Shown one piece after another: positions 38,316 through 48,775 of a stretch of 64,000 nucleotides of DNA. This stretch comes from a bacterium. Its GTDB lineage: Bacteria > Electryoneota > Electryoneia > Electryoneales > Electryoneaceae. Position numbers and translations under genes: made by a program. The notes beneath the pieces are model-generated. The model was not told the origin of the DNA, did not search any database, and saw only the letters and a list, made by a program, of their open reading frames with translations. How positions within the stretch are numbered: position 1 is the stretch's first letter; each line of letters opens with the position of its first letter. The stretch is from positions 434,001 through 498,000 of the forward strand of contig JAHLLH010000003.1 of the NCBI GenBank assembly GCA_020444265.1, given 5' to 3'.

Positions 38316-40001
38316 ATGGCAGGCAGCAAGGACTCAGGACGGATTGTCGTAGGTGTCAGCGGCGAAGGAAACACCCTTCATGCCGTCAAAATCCGCCGTC
38401 AAAAGGACAGCTACCAGCTCCTCGAGATGAAGAGGATTACCCTCAAAACTCCTCTCGATGCGCAGGTTCTCCATCCCGGTGGGGAAGCGCCCGATGATCT
38501 GGACATCATCGAAGGCGAGGGTACCGATGTATTAAGCGCCGCGCCGGATGATGTTCTTGATCCAGAGCTGGAAGAACCACCGAAAGAAGAGCCGAAGAGT
38601 TCATCCTCGAGTTCCATCGAGATCAAGATGGATGAGGAGGATGAAGAACTCGCGTTGATGGGGCTTGAAGCGACAGAAGAGGATGCTGAGGATTCCGGTA
38701 AATTTACCGAACTGCTCCAGATGGTGCCGGACCGTAAAGCCAGGATGGTCCTCACTCTCGCTGAACCGCAAATCTTCTACAACACCTTTGAAACGGACTG
38801 GGAGTTAAAGGGTCGCCGTCTGATGAAACGGCTCACAACTGAGTTGGCGACCCTCAAGGAGGAATACCACGCCCTTGACCAGGATGCGATTGGCCTCGTA
38901 CCGATGACCCAGGGTCACCTGACCGCCGTCGTTCGCGAGGGGCAGTTCACGATCCTCAACGAATTTGACAAGGTGAAAAGCTTTGTCGGGGGACGGATTC
39001 CGATCATCCAGTTCATGGAATCCATCGAGATTTCCCTGGTCAACCTGGTGCGCTTCAAGTACGAGCTGCCCGAAGAAGCGGTCACCCTGCTCCTCTATGT
39101 GGGACAGGATTACAGCCGTTTCATTTTTTTGAAAGGCGGTGAGATCCACCACATCTCGCAGATGATTGCGGATGGCGCTAATTCTCCAGCCGTAGCCAAC
39201 ACCATCTCAAGCCGTTTACTGTTCGAATTGGACGATATTGATGTTCCCGGGATTGATTCCGTTTTCCTGTTAGGAGAATCGGACAACGAGGAACTTGTTG
39301 AGCTTCTATCGGACAGCCTGGCGCCTGAAGTTCAGATTGAACGAGTCGAGATCGATTTCCTCGACCGCAGCTTGCAGCAGGGCAATCCTACCACGGACAC
39401 TGCTCCCTTTGCTCCGGCCATCGGCGCGGCGCTGCGTGCACTCGATGCCGAGGATGCGGACGGGTTTAAAGTCGATCTGACTCCGACAAAGGTGAAGGAA
39501 GGTCAGAATACCCTGATCATCTCGACACCGGGTTGGGTGATCCTCGTCCTGATTCCCCTGATCCTAGCGTTCACTTTCTGGAGAATCAGTGAGAAAGAGG
39601 CGGAGTACCGTGAACTTCGACGCAGCCTGATCCCGAGAACGGTCCAAATGGACCAATACCGGGAACTTGAGGACCGAATTGAGCAGGCTCAAACAACCCT
39701 TGCCAGTTTTGAACGCTCCTTCTCTGTGATTGATTCGCTGGTGGTTGGGACGGACACTTGGAGCACCTTCCTGACACGAGTCGAAAATATAACGGACAAT
39801 ATTCGAGGATTCTGGTTTACAGATATCACCTCCATCGAGAACAACCAGGTTCGTCTGGTGGGCTATTCACTTTATCGAAACCGCATTCCACGATTTGTCG
39901 AGAAACTCGGAAACGCGAAACTTGAACGAGTGGACGTGCAGGAAATCCGTGAAAAGCGCGTCTACCGGTTTGAAATCGCCGCGTCGGTGACGGAACAATA
40001 G
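38316..40001 (+). CDS. PilM-PilN fusion-like pilus alignment protein
   Basis: A 561-residue protein. Residues about 1-395 are cytoplasmic and resemble the actin-like PilM in layout (VGVSGEGNTLHAVKIRR at the start, a later LLYVGQDYSRFIFLKGGEI strand pair, FLLGESDNEELVELL), with a long acidic, serine-rich insertion at about 60-125. A single transmembrane helix follows (VILVLIPLILAFTFW, about 408-423), then a coiled coil and a PilN-like domain ending YRFEIAASV. PilM and PilN are normally separate proteins that interact through the PilN N-terminal tail; here they appear joined. The assignment rests on layout and gene order (next gene PilO-like, then PilQ-like). Confidence 0.72.
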   Translation: MAGSKDSGRIVVGVSGEGNTLHAVKIRRQKDSYQLLEMKRITLKTPLDAQVLHPGGEAPDDLDIIEGEGTDVLSAAPDDVLDPELEEPPKEEPKSSSSSSIEIKMDEEDEELALMGLEATEEDAEDSGKFTELLQMVPDRKARMVLTLAEPQIFYNTFETDWELKGRRLMKRLTTELATLKEEYHALDQDAIGLVPMTQGHLTAVVREGQFTILNEFDKVKSFVGGRIPIIQFMESIEISLVNLVRFKYELPEEAVTLLLYVGQDYSRFIFLKGGEIHHISQMIADGANSPAVANTISSRLLFELDDIDVPGIDSVFLLGESDNEELVELLSDSLAPEVQIERVEIDFLDRSLQQGNPTTDTAPFAPAIGAALRALDAEDADGFKVDLTPTKVKEGQNTLIISTPGWVILVLIPLILAFTFWRISEKEAEYRELRRSLIPRTVQMDQYRELEDRIEQAQTTLASFERSFSVIDSLVVGTDTWSTFLTRVENITDNIRGFWFTDITSIENNQVRLVGYSLYRNRIPRFVEKLGNAKLERVDVQEIREKRVYRFEIAASVTEQ

Positions 40002-40009
40002 GATCGACC

Positions 40010-40903
40010 ATGTCATTTAAGACAAGAAATACGTTGATCATCCTCGCCTTCGCCCTGTTGATCGGAGGCTTCAGCCTCTACATCAACCTGAAATACTATC
40101 CTGCGAAGATCGATTCGATCAATCAGCAGATTGCCGATATGGACCAGTATATCGTGCAACTGCCGGAGCGGGAAGATTACCTGGGACAGGTGCAGACGAT
40201 TATCGAGGAAAAGCGGGAGCTGCTGTCGGGGCTCGACAAAACCATCGAGCCCAACATCACCCTAGCTGAAGCGTTTGATTATCTGGATGACATTCAGGAT
40301 CGCTACGGTTCCCTGAAATTTGCGCTGAATGCATTGAAGGAAGTCAGTGCCAATGGCTATGGGTATCGCAGTTTCCAACTCACAGGCGAGGGCTCTTATC
40401 GCAGTATCTACGGCATGATTTACGCCCTTGAACGTGGTCCCAAGATGTTTGTGATTGACGATGTCAATCTGCGTGGGGTAGAGGCTGGAAGCGAAGAAGG
40501 GCAGCCACCGGAAGTGGTCACTCCTTTTGACCTTAAAATCCGTGCGCTGTATGCCGATGTGCCCGAGCTTCCACCACTGAAGCGAACCCTGCGTGATGTA
40601 CGCGTTCCCTGGAGCGACAACCTCTTCTGGCCGATCATCGCCAAAGCATTGCCTCCAAACAGCAAGGGGCTGCTTGAGGCGGAGCGATCCGAGTTAAGGG
40701 CTTTGCTGCCAGGAAAGGCGGTCCTGGTGGACCATGAGGGTGAGATTCATGTCTTGAAAGAAGGGGATGAGGTCTATCTGGGTTACATCACGAAGATTGA
40801 CATCTCCAACAACCGGGTCGAGTTTACCCTGAACAAGGGCGGGATCGTGGAACGTTACCGTCTCACGCTTCCCTTCCCTTCAGAAGAAGAGACCTATGAC
40901 TAA
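40010..40903 (+). CDS. PilO-like protein with C-terminal PilP-like domain
   Basis: A 297-residue inner-membrane protein: one N-terminal helix (TLIILAFALLIGGFSLYIN), a coiled coil (residues about 30-75), a PilO-type ferredoxin-like domain (SFQLTGEGSYRSIYGMIYAL), and from about residue 225 a small beta domain (EGDEVYLGYITKIDISNNRVEF) that resembles the PilP C-domain. PilP bridges the inner-membrane PilMNO complex to the PilQ secretin, so a PilO-PilP fusion would tie the complex directly to the next gene product. The gene overlaps pilQ by eight bases. Confidence 0.7.
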   Translation: MSFKTRNTLIILAFALLIGGFSLYINLKYYPAKIDSINQQIADMDQYIVQLPEREDYLGQVQTIIEEKRELLSGLDKTIEPNITLAEAFDYLDDIQDRYGSLKFALNALKEVSANGYGYRSFQLTGEGSYRSIYGMIYALERGPKMFVIDDVNLRGVEAGSEEGQPPEVVTPFDLKIRALYADVPELPPLKRTLRDVRVPWSDNLFWPIIAKALPPNSKGLLEAERSELRALLPGKAVLVDHEGEIHVLKEGDEVYLGYITKIDISNNRVEFTLNKGGIVERYRLTLPFPSEEETYD

Positions 40904-42119
40904 GCGAAGACACCTGACCGTTCCGCTGGCCCTGATGCTGATGCTCCTGTTTGCATCACCCCTCCTCGCACAGCTCGGCGGGCCGCGTGAGATGAGGAAG
41001 ATTGCCGCGAAACCGGATGAGATGATCTCCCTGTCGGCATCGCTGCCTTTCGATGAGGCTGTGGCGGTCTTCAGCGAGCTGTCCAAGCGTCACCTCGGCA
41101 AAATCATCATCGATCCTGCCGATCGTTCTATGCAGATCGGGGTGAATGTCGAGACAATGCACTGGCTGGATGCTTTCGAACGAGTGCTGCTCGCCCAGGA
41201 TCTCTGGTATGAGGAACACCAGGACCACATCCAGATTGTGAGTCGGGCGCAAGCGGAAGAGTCCGAAGAGCTGAAGAACAGTCGTGAGCTCTATTCAACA
41301 CGTGAAGTGGTCATCTACGCCGTCTTCTTTGAAGCGAACTTGAACAAAATTCGCTCGCTGGGCATGAGTTGGAACTTCTGGAATAGCGACTCGACCCAGG
41401 CCGTGGCACAGACCGCTGCGACAACAAAGAGTGGTATCCTCGATGCCGCCTACCTGTCCGAGCAGGATTTTGGCAACATGCTGATCCGCTTCAAGGCACT
41501 CGAGAACAACCAGGCGGGTGAGATCCTCTCCAGTCCCAGAATTGTAGTCCGTTCAGGGAAGGAAGGACGTATCCAGGTCGGGTCGGACTTCACCATTACA
41601 ACCCAGGACTTTGCGGGCAATACGGTGACCCAGTTCTTCTCGACGGGTTCGATCATCGAGGTGAAGCCGGAAATCCTGACCCATGACACCCTCACCTTTA
41701 TCCACCTTGACCTCGACGTCCAGAAGAGCAGCGCCAACAGCAGTGACCTCGGCATCGAGGTGAAGAAGAACACCGCACAGACATCGATCCTGCTACTGAA
41801 TGGCGAGGAGACGGTCATTGGCGGCCTCTATACGAACGAAGAGAGCATTTCACGTGAAGGGGTGCCCTTCCTGAAGGATCTGCCCTGGTGGGTGTTCGGG
41901 CTGCGTTATGTCTTTGGCTACGAGTCTAAAAGTGTCGTCCGCAAGGAGCTGGTCATTGTCCTGCGTGCGGAACTGGTTCCCAGCCTTGATGTCCGGATGA
42001 AAGACCGCTGGCGTGCGGAGGGCGCCGAAGATGTCCTCAAGGATGCGCTGGAACGGATGGAGTCGGACCGTGAGAAATACCGTGACCAATCCGACCGGAT
42101 GGAAAAAGCGAAGCCGTAG
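40896..42119 (+). CDS. pilQ: Short PilQ-type outer-membrane secretin
   Basis: A 407-residue secretin with a signal peptide (ending PLLAQ). An N-terminal secretin/TonB short domain (residues about 40-115, LDAFERVLLAQDLWYEE) is followed by the secretin beta-barrel domain with AGEILSSPRIVVRSGKEGRIQVGSDF, SIIEVKPEIL, and the end motif TSILLLNGEETVIGGLYTNEES ... GVPFLKDLPWWVFGLRYVFG. Typical PilQ proteins are much longer, with AMIN domains and more N-domains, which are missing here. A charged C-terminal tail extends beyond the usual end. It is the last gene of the pilus operon and is followed by a terminator. Confidence 0.87.
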   Translation: MTKRRHLTVPLALMLMLLFASPLLAQLGGPREMRKIAAKPDEMISLSASLPFDEAVAVFSELSKRHLGKIIIDPADRSMQIGVNVETMHWLDAFERVLLAQDLWYEEHQDHIQIVSRAQAEESEELKNSRELYSTREVVIYAVFFEANLNKIRSLGMSWNFWNSDSTQAVAQTAATTKSGILDAAYLSEQDFGNMLIRFKALENNQAGEILSSPRIVVRSGKEGRIQVGSDFTITTQDFAGNTVTQFFSTGSIIEVKPEILTHDTLTFIHLDLDVQKSSANSSDLGIEVKKNTAQTSILLLNGEETVIGGLYTNEESISREGVPFLKDLPWWVFGLRYVFGYESKSVVRKELVIVLRAELVPSLDVRMKDRWRAEGAEDVLKDALERMESDREKYRDQSDRMEKAKP

Positions 42120-42141
42120 GAAATCCAGTTGGATTAGCGAT

Positions 42142-42172
42142 AAAAAGCCACCGGAAACCCCGGTGGCTTTTT
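42142..42172 (+). terminator. Intrinsic terminator of the pilus operon
   Basis: A perfect 13-bp stem AAAAAGCCACCGG with its complement around a five-base loop ends in TTTTT, 22 bases after the pilQ stop codon. This is the clearest rho-independent terminator in the window besides the one at 50804. Confidence 0.9.
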
Positions 42173-42204
42173 ATTTATCATGAATTCATTCGATCGCACG
42201 AATT

Positions 42205-42250
42205 GGGACATTTTGTCCGCATAGGGGGCTCGATTGGGTCAAAACGTCTC
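42205..42250. promoter_or_regulatory. Two copies of a 15-bp palindromic motif, far upstream of gdh1
   Basis: GGGACATTTTGTCCG (42205-42219) and GGGTCAAAACGTCTC (42236-42250, the complement reading GAGACGTTTTGACCC) have centres 31 bases apart, close to three helical turns. They belong to the motif family GRGWC-RTTTT-GWCYC seen also at 42440-42475, 50185-50217 and 59382-59396. They lie about 320-370 bases before the glutamate dehydrogenase start, at the distance of a remote regulator site. Confidence 0.55.
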
Positions 42251-42400
42251 GAAAGGAGGCCTCACGTCTAACTTTTTTAGATCATTTTCGCGGAAGTCAG
42301 AATTGTGCTAAACTCCTTGGAGTAAATGATTAAGCTGGTTGTACTTAAAAGTGTAGACGTGGACTATCAAGTAGTTAGCGTGGTAGGGGAGGCGAACGGG

Positions 42401-42429
42401 TTGACAACGAAAAGGGGGGCGACTACTTT
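42401..42429 (+). promoter_or_regulatory. Sigma-70-type promoter candidate for gdh1
   Basis: TTGACA (42401-42406, perfect -35) and TACTTT (42424-42429, weak -10) are separated by 17 bases, about 140 bases before the start codon. Transcription would begin near 42436, immediately before the two palindromic motifs at 42440-42475. Confidence 0.5.
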
Positions 42430-42439
42430 TCTTCACAGT

Positions 42440-42475
42440 GAGACATTTTGACACGGCGTTGAGTCATTTTGTCTC
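42440..42475. promoter_or_regulatory. Tandem palindromic operator candidate in the gdh1 leader
   Basis: GAGACATTTTGACAC (42440-42454) and GAGTCATTTTGTCTC (42461-42475) are two copies of the same 15-bp motif with centres 21 bases apart, i.e. two helical turns on the same face. They sit just after the predicted transcription start, the place of a repressor operator, although activator binding is equally possible if the true start lies further downstream. Confidence 0.6.
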
Positions 42476-42559
42476 GGGCTGGACCTGGATCGAACCAAAC
42501 GGAATTCCCCGTTGTGGAGACCTACTCCCGCGGGATAGACACGTTCAACGATCGCATAG

Positions 42560-43933
<1,374 letters not shown>

Positions 43934-43961
43934 CCGTTTCGGGTAGATCGATCAACATACT

Positions 43962-43991
43962 GCGCGGAACGGTCCACGGATCGTTCCGCGC
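43962..43991 (+). terminator. Hairpin after gdhA
   Basis: A perfect ten-base stem GCGCGGAACG/CGTTCCGCGC around a ten-base loop lies 28 bases after the stop. It is followed by GGTTCGTTCC, not a T run, so it may only partly separate gdhA from the PPDK_N gene 35 bases further on. Confidence 0.5.
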
Positions 43992-44026
43992 GGTTCGTTC
44001 CAAACACCCTTTTACACTGAGCACCG

Positions 44027-47008
44027 ATGAGTAAAAACGGCAGCAATAGCCCGCGCGCGGAACAGGCGCAGGCACAGCTGGGATTCCAGAACCTGATGCG
44101 CAATCGTGTCCACCAGGTGCTGCTGGTCTCCAGCCTCTACGACTCGTTTATCCTGTCGCAGGATGGGCAGATCAACGAGCTGCTGCTGTCGGACTTCATG
44201 GCGCTCAACCTCTACCAGGCCCCGGAAACCACACGAGTTCCCCGGGCGAAAGAGGCGTTGAAACTGCTTGAAGAGCAGGCTGATCGATTCAACTTGATCA
44301 TCACAACAGCTCATGTCGGTACGATGCACGTCCTCACCTTCGCCAAACGAGTGCGTGAGATGGGGATAAAAGTTCCGATTGTTTTGCTCTCATATGAGAA
44401 CAAGGAAGTACAGGGACTGAAGAAGCGGAAGGATATCAAATACGTCGACAAAATTTTCCTCTGGCAAGGCGATTTTCGGATGCTCCTCGCCATCGTTAAG
44501 TTTGTTGAAGACCAGATGAATGTTGAGCATGATACGAGTGAGATGGGAGTGCAGACGATCATTCTGATCGAGGACAACACCCATTTTTATTCCTCCTATC
44601 TACCGATGCTCTACACCGAATTGATGAAGCATTCCCAAAGTCTGATCGGGGAAGGACTGAATACGGGGCACAAAATCCTCCGAATGCGTGCCCGCCCGAA
44701 AATCCTGCTTTGCGAAACGTATGAAGAAGCGTGGGAGCATTACGAAGCATATGCGCCCTGTGTGATGGGTGTTATCTCCGATGTGGAATTTGAACGGAAT
44801 GGCGAAAAAGATTCTAATGCTGGAGCAACCTTTGTCGCGGAGGTGAAGAAACGTCAGCCCGATATGCCGGTGCTGTTACAGTCGTTCCGTCAGGATATGG
44901 ATGGCGAGGCGGAAGAGATCGGTGCGGGTTTTATCCGAAAAGACTCGCCCACCCTTTTGAAGGAACTGAAGGCGTTCCTGACCGAGCAGCTTGGCTTCGG
45001 CGATTTTCGCTTCCTCTCCTCTCAGGGCGAGGAGGTTGATCGCGCAAAAGATCTTCGAATGCTCGAAGAAAAACTTCGAACTATTCCGGATGACAGCCTG
45101 GTCTTCCATGCTGAACGAAACCATTTCTCCAACTGGCTGAAGACCAGAACCGAATTTGCTCTCGCCGATAAGCTGAAGCCGCGAAAGGTCAGCGACTATC
45201 CATCGACAGATGCGCTTCGTGACTATCTGATCGAAAGCCTGCGCAACAGCCGTCGTGAACTGCAGCGGGAGCTGTTGGTCGATTTCAGCAAGGAGTCCTT
45301 TGATCCCGATTCCGGGTTCGCACGTATTGGTGGTGGCTCGCTTGGTGGCAAGGGGCGTGGCCTCGCTTTCATGCATCATCTGCTCAACATCAACCGGTTG
45401 GGTGAGCAGTTCAAAGATGTTACCGTTACCGTGCCACCGACCGTAGTCCTCTGCTCGGATGTCTTCGACAGTTTCCTCGACACCAATGACCTGCGGGATT
45501 TCGCAGTTCAGTCGATGGATGAAGAGGCCTTGCTCCAGCGGTTCCTCGATGCTGAAATGCCCGAAGAGGTCTATACCCAGCTCGGCGAGTTGGTGGAGAT
45601 GGTCGATTATCCGTTGGCCGTACGATCCTCAAGTTTGCTGGAAGACAGTCAGTACCAACCGTTTGCGGGCGTGTATGAAACGTACATGCTGCCCAACAAC
45701 CACCCGCAAGCAAGTCTTCGTCTACAGAAACTGATCTCGACCATCAAACGTATCTTCGCCTCGATGTACCGTGAACTGGCACGCCGTCACATCTCGGCCA
45801 CACCTTATCGTCTCGAAGAGGAGAAGATGGCGGTGGTGATCCAGCGGTTGATCGGCAGGCGACACGGCCCACGCTACTATCCGGATATATCAGGTGTTGC
45901 CAAGTCCTATAATTACTATCCGAAAGAACCGATGGACGCGAAGGATGGCGTTGCCTCCCTCGCGCTTGGTCTTGGCAAGCTGGTTGTGGAAGGCGGTGAG
46001 ACGGTACGAGTCTGTCCGAAATACCCGAAGCACATCCTCGCGCCGAGCACGAACCCGGAGTTCCTGGAGCATTCGCAGAAGCAGTTTTATTCGTTGAATC
46101 TCGAAGCCGAAGCCCTTGATGAACATGGTGCACCCGCACTGAACAGCCACCCGTTGAGCATCGCCGAAGAAGATTTGACCTTGCACTATGTCGGATCGGT
46201 GTACAGCCATGAGAACGACGCGATGTATGATGGCCTTTCGAGAGCCGGGGTTCGTCTGGTCACCTTTTCGCCGGTGCTGAAGTTGGGAGTCTTTCCGCTT
46301 CCAGCCATCCTGACCGATTTGTTGAAGATTGCCTCGGAGGGTACAGGGGGCCCCGTCGAGGTGGAGTTTGCCGCCAACTTGTCAGTACCAAAAGGGGAGG
46401 CGAGAGAATTCAGCGTGCTGCAGATTCGTCCGATGGTTCTGAACCGCGAGGCGGAATCGATCGATTTTAACGGTATCAGCCGGAATGACATCCTCTGCGA
46501 AAGTGAGATGGTGCTTGGTGTCGGACAAATGGACGACATTTACGACATCCTCTATGTTGACATTACCGAGTTTAACCGGGCAGAAACGAGACGTGTCGCG
46601 CAGGAGCTGGAACGGTTCAATGGTACGTTAGGCGCGGAAGAGCGGCCTTATCTTCTGATTGGTGTTGGACGGTGGGGTTCGTCCGATCCCTGGCTCGGAA
46701 TCCCTGTGAGCTGGGACCAGATTTCGGGTGCAAAAGTGATCGTTGAAACCGGGTTCACGGACATCAAGGTTACTCCGTCCCAAGGCGCGCATTTCTTCCA
46801 CAATCTGATGTCGTACATGATTGGCTATTTCACCGTGAACCCGGCATATGGAGAAGGCAGGATTGACTGGGAATGGCTGCGAAGACAGCAGGTGGAGACT
46901 GAAGGGGAGTATATCCGGCACTTGCGGTTTGATACCCCGGTCGTGGTCAAGATGAATGGTTCAAAGCGCAAGGGAGTTATCTGCAAACCAGCGGCAGGAA
47001 AACGCTGA
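44027..47008 (+). CDS. Receiver-like/PPDK_N protein without phosphohistidine and PEP domains
   Basis: A cytoplasmic protein of 993 residues. Residues about 28-165 have a receiver-like pattern, but the phosphoacceptor position in LIITTAHV (about residue 94) is not Asp. Residues about 178-335 form a second receiver with acidic pocket ILIEDN, Asp252 in VISDVEF, and IRKD Lys. From about residue 435 follows the ATP-grasp domain of PEP synthase/PPDK (SLGGKGRGLAFMHHLL, LAVRSSSLLEDSQYQPFAG). The swivelling His domain (G-G-x-T-x-H) and PEP barrel are absent. Instead the C-terminus has GVGRWGSSD (879-887) and GAHFFHNL (His922), shared with the protein at 56128-59349. Next come a kinase and an NtrC-type regulator. 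The reaction is unknown; ATP-dependent phosphotransfer is an inference. Confidence 0.85.
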   Translation: MSKNGSNSPRAEQAQAQLGFQNLMRNRVHQVLLVSSLYDSFILSQDGQINELLLSDFMALNLYQAPETTRVPRAKEALKLLEEQADRFNLIITTAHVGTMHVLTFAKRVREMGIKVPIVLLSYENKEVQGLKKRKDIKYVDKIFLWQGDFRMLLAIVKFVEDQMNVEHDTSEMGVQTIILIEDNTHFYSSYLPMLYTELMKHSQSLIGEGLNTGHKILRMRARPKILLCETYEEAWEHYEAYAPCVMGVISDVEFERNGEKDSNAGATFVAEVKKRQPDMPVLLQSFRQDMDGEAEEIGAGFIRKDSPTLLKELKAFLTEQLGFGDFRFLSSQGEEVDRAKDLRMLEEKLRTIPDDSLVFHAERNHFSNWLKTRTEFALADKLKPRKVSDYPSTDALRDYLIESLRNSRRELQRELLVDFSKESFDPDSGFARIGGGSLGGKGRGLAFMHHLLNINRLGEQFKDVTVTVPPTVVLCSDVFDSFLDTNDLRDFAVQSMDEEALLQRFLDAEMPEEVYTQLGELVEMVDYPLAVRSSSLLEDSQYQPFAGVYETYMLPNNHPQASLRLQKLISTIKRIFASMYRELARRHISATPYRLEEEKMAVVIQRLIGRRHGPRYYPDISGVAKSYNYYPKEPMDAKDGVASLALGLGKLVVEGGETVRVCPKYPKHILAPSTNPEFLEHSQKQFYSLNLEAEALDEHGAPALNSHPLSIAEEDLTLHYVGSVYSHENDAMYDGLSRAGVRLVTFSPVLKLGVFPLPAILTDLLKIASEGTGGPVEVEFAANLSVPKGEAREFSVLQIRPMVLNREAESIDFNGISRNDILCESEMVLGVGQMDDIYDILYVDITEFNRAETRRVAQELERFNGTLGAEERPYLLIGVGRWGSSDPWLGIPVSWDQISGAKVIVETGFTDIKVTPSQGAHFFHNLMSYMIGYFTVNPAYGEGRIDWEWLRRQQVETEGEYIRHLRFDTPVVVKMNGSKRKGVICKPAAGKR

Positions 47009-47047
47009 ACGTCGGCAATTGTCGGCAACAGGGGGAACAGCTGCATC

Positions 47048-48775
47048 ATGGGTGACAACCCGACCATGAGCAATCCAGCAGGAAAATTCAGCGCGGACGA
47101 TATTCATTCGTTGTCCCAGCAGATCAACATCCTCTGCATCCAGGACAACCATCGAATCTCGTTCCTGACGCGTGTTACCCGTATGCTGTTGACGCATTCC
47201 CGCTGCGACTCGATCAACATCTGGTTCCGTGAAGGGTCCGGTTTCCTAACGGTAGAAAGTTCTCTGGCCAGCGCGGAAAAAGTACGAATCGAAAATGTAC
47301 CGGTGATGTTCGTACCCTCTCATTGGGCGCGTAACTCGATTGCCATGCGCAGCCATCTGAACGATATATGCCGGCGTGTGCTTCATGATTCGCATCCGGA
47401 GAATGGACTGAATGTCACCCCCTATGGCAGCGCCTGGGCTGGGGATGTGACCACTCAATTGCCTGGCTACCATGACAAGCGTGCGAAACGATCCGCTGAA
47501 TCTACCACCTATGACCGTTTCATCGCCATTGTGCCGGTTCGGATCGGGAAGCTGAGAACTGGGGTGATGTTGCTGTCGGCAGAAGAACCAAATGTATTGG
47601 ATGAACAGGATATTCTCTATTTCGAGGATATTGCTGAAACCCTGGGCATCGCCTTTAACCACATCCAGACCCAGACCGCCCTCAGCGAGCGAATCAAGGA
47701 ACTGACCTGCCTCTATGGCATTTCCAAGATCGGGGAAGATCCCAATCTCGATTTTCCGACGATGCTCCATCACATTGTCGAATTGATCCCACCTGGTTGG
47801 CAGTATCCTGAATACACGATGGCTCGGATTATTCTTGACGGTGAGGAATATCGGACCCAGGTCTTCAAGGAAACAGCTTTCATGCAGGAGGCGGCCATTG
47901 CGGTCAGTGGTCGTAAACGAGGCAAGGTGGAAGTCTATTACGGCCATACCTTCCCCGAGCTGGACGAGGGGCCCTTCCTCAAGGAAGAACGCAATTTGAT
48001 CAATGCGGTGGCCCGTCAGATCGGCAATCTCGTTGAGAAACAGGAAGCGGAGGAGGAAAAACTGGTCCTCGAGGAACAGCTCCTCCACTCGGACCGTCTC
48101 GCCACCATCGGTCAGCTTGCAGCAGGTGTAGCGCACGAGATCAACGAGCCGCTCGGCAATATTCTCGGTTTCGCACAACTCGCGCAACAGAATGAGAACA
48201 ATCCACCGCAAACAAAACAGGACTTGGAAAAGATTGTCAATGCTTCCCTGCACGCTCGTGAAGTGATTCGTAAGTTGCTGGTTTTTTCAAGGCAAGTGCC
48301 GAAGAAGAAAACCCTTTTGCAGTTCAATGAAGTCATCGAGGATAGCCTCTACTTCTTTGAGTCTCGATTTATCAAATCCGGCATTCAAATTGTCAAGGAC
48401 TACACCGAGGACCTGCCAAGACTGGCAGCAGATCCGACCCAGATTTCGCAAGTTGTGATCAACCTGATTGTCAATGCGCTCCATGCCATGTCTTCGGGTG
48501 GCACCCTGACCCTGCGTACCTTCAGGCAAGAAGGGTTCCTGGTCTTGCAGATCATCGACACAGGTGTCGGGATGAGTGATGAGGTGCGCAGTAAAATGTT
48601 CCTGCCCTTTTTCACGACCAAAGATGTCAATGAGGGTACGGGACTCGGGCTGGCCGTGGTGCACGGTATCGTCACCTCACATGATGGGTCGATTGAGGTG
48701 CGCAGCGAGTTGGGCGAGGGGACCGAAATCGATGTACGTTTCCCACTAATTGAAGAAGCTGAGGGAGAGGACTAA
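47048..48775 (+). CDS. Cytoplasmic sensor histidine kinase with GAF-like domains
   Basis: A 575-residue soluble kinase with no transmembrane segment. Residues about 25-205 form a GAF-like domain. Residues about 213-340 form a second (ELTCLYGISKIGEDPNLDFP ... GKVEVYYGHTF), clearly related to the N-terminus of the PPDK_N-nucleotidyltransferase protein at 56128-59349. The HisKA domain has H-box His363 in GVAHEINEPLGNI, and the ATPase domain has N, G1 and G2 boxes (NLIVNALHAM, IDTGVGM, GTGLGLAVVHGI). The lack of membrane helices indicates a cytoplasmic signal. It ends one base before the response-regulator gene, its obvious partner; the receiver of the upstream PPDK_N protein could be a second target. 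Confidence 0.9.
   Translation: MGDNPTMSNPAGKFSADDIHSLSQQINILCIQDNHRISFLTRVTRMLLTHSRCDSINIWFREGSGFLTVESSLASAEKVRIENVPVMFVPSHWARNSIAMRSHLNDICRRVLHDSHPENGLNVTPYGSAWAGDVTTQLPGYHDKRAKRSAESTTYDRFIAIVPVRIGKLRTGVMLLSAEEPNVLDEQDILYFEDIAETLGIAFNHIQTQTALSERIKELTCLYGISKIGEDPNLDFPTMLHHIVELIPPGWQYPEYTMARIILDGEEYRTQVFKETAFMQEAAIAVSGRKRGKVEVYYGHTFPELDEGPFLKEERNLINAVARQIGNLVEKQEAEEEKLVLEEQLLHSDRLATIGQLAAGVAHEINEPLGNILGFAQLAQQNENNPPQTKQDLEKIVNASLHAREVIRKLLVFSRQVPKKKTLLQFNEVIEDSLYFFESRFIKSGIQIVKDYTEDLPRLAADPTQISQVVINLIVNALHAMSSGGTLTLRTFRQEGFLVLQIIDTGVGMSDEVRSKMFLPFFTTKDVNEGTGLGLAVVHGIVTSHDGSIEVRSELGEGTEIDVRFPLIEEAEGED

Noticed and set aside
42451-42465. TGACACGGCGTTGAG as a sigma-54 promoter before gdhA
   Set aside because: The spacing between the two boxes is one base short and the -12 GC is missing; a sigma-70-type site at 42401 fits better.
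44027-47008. Annotation as PEP synthase or pyruvate phosphate dikinase
   Set aside because: Only the ATP-grasp domain is present; the phosphohistidine and PEP/pyruvate barrel domains needed for the reaction are missing.
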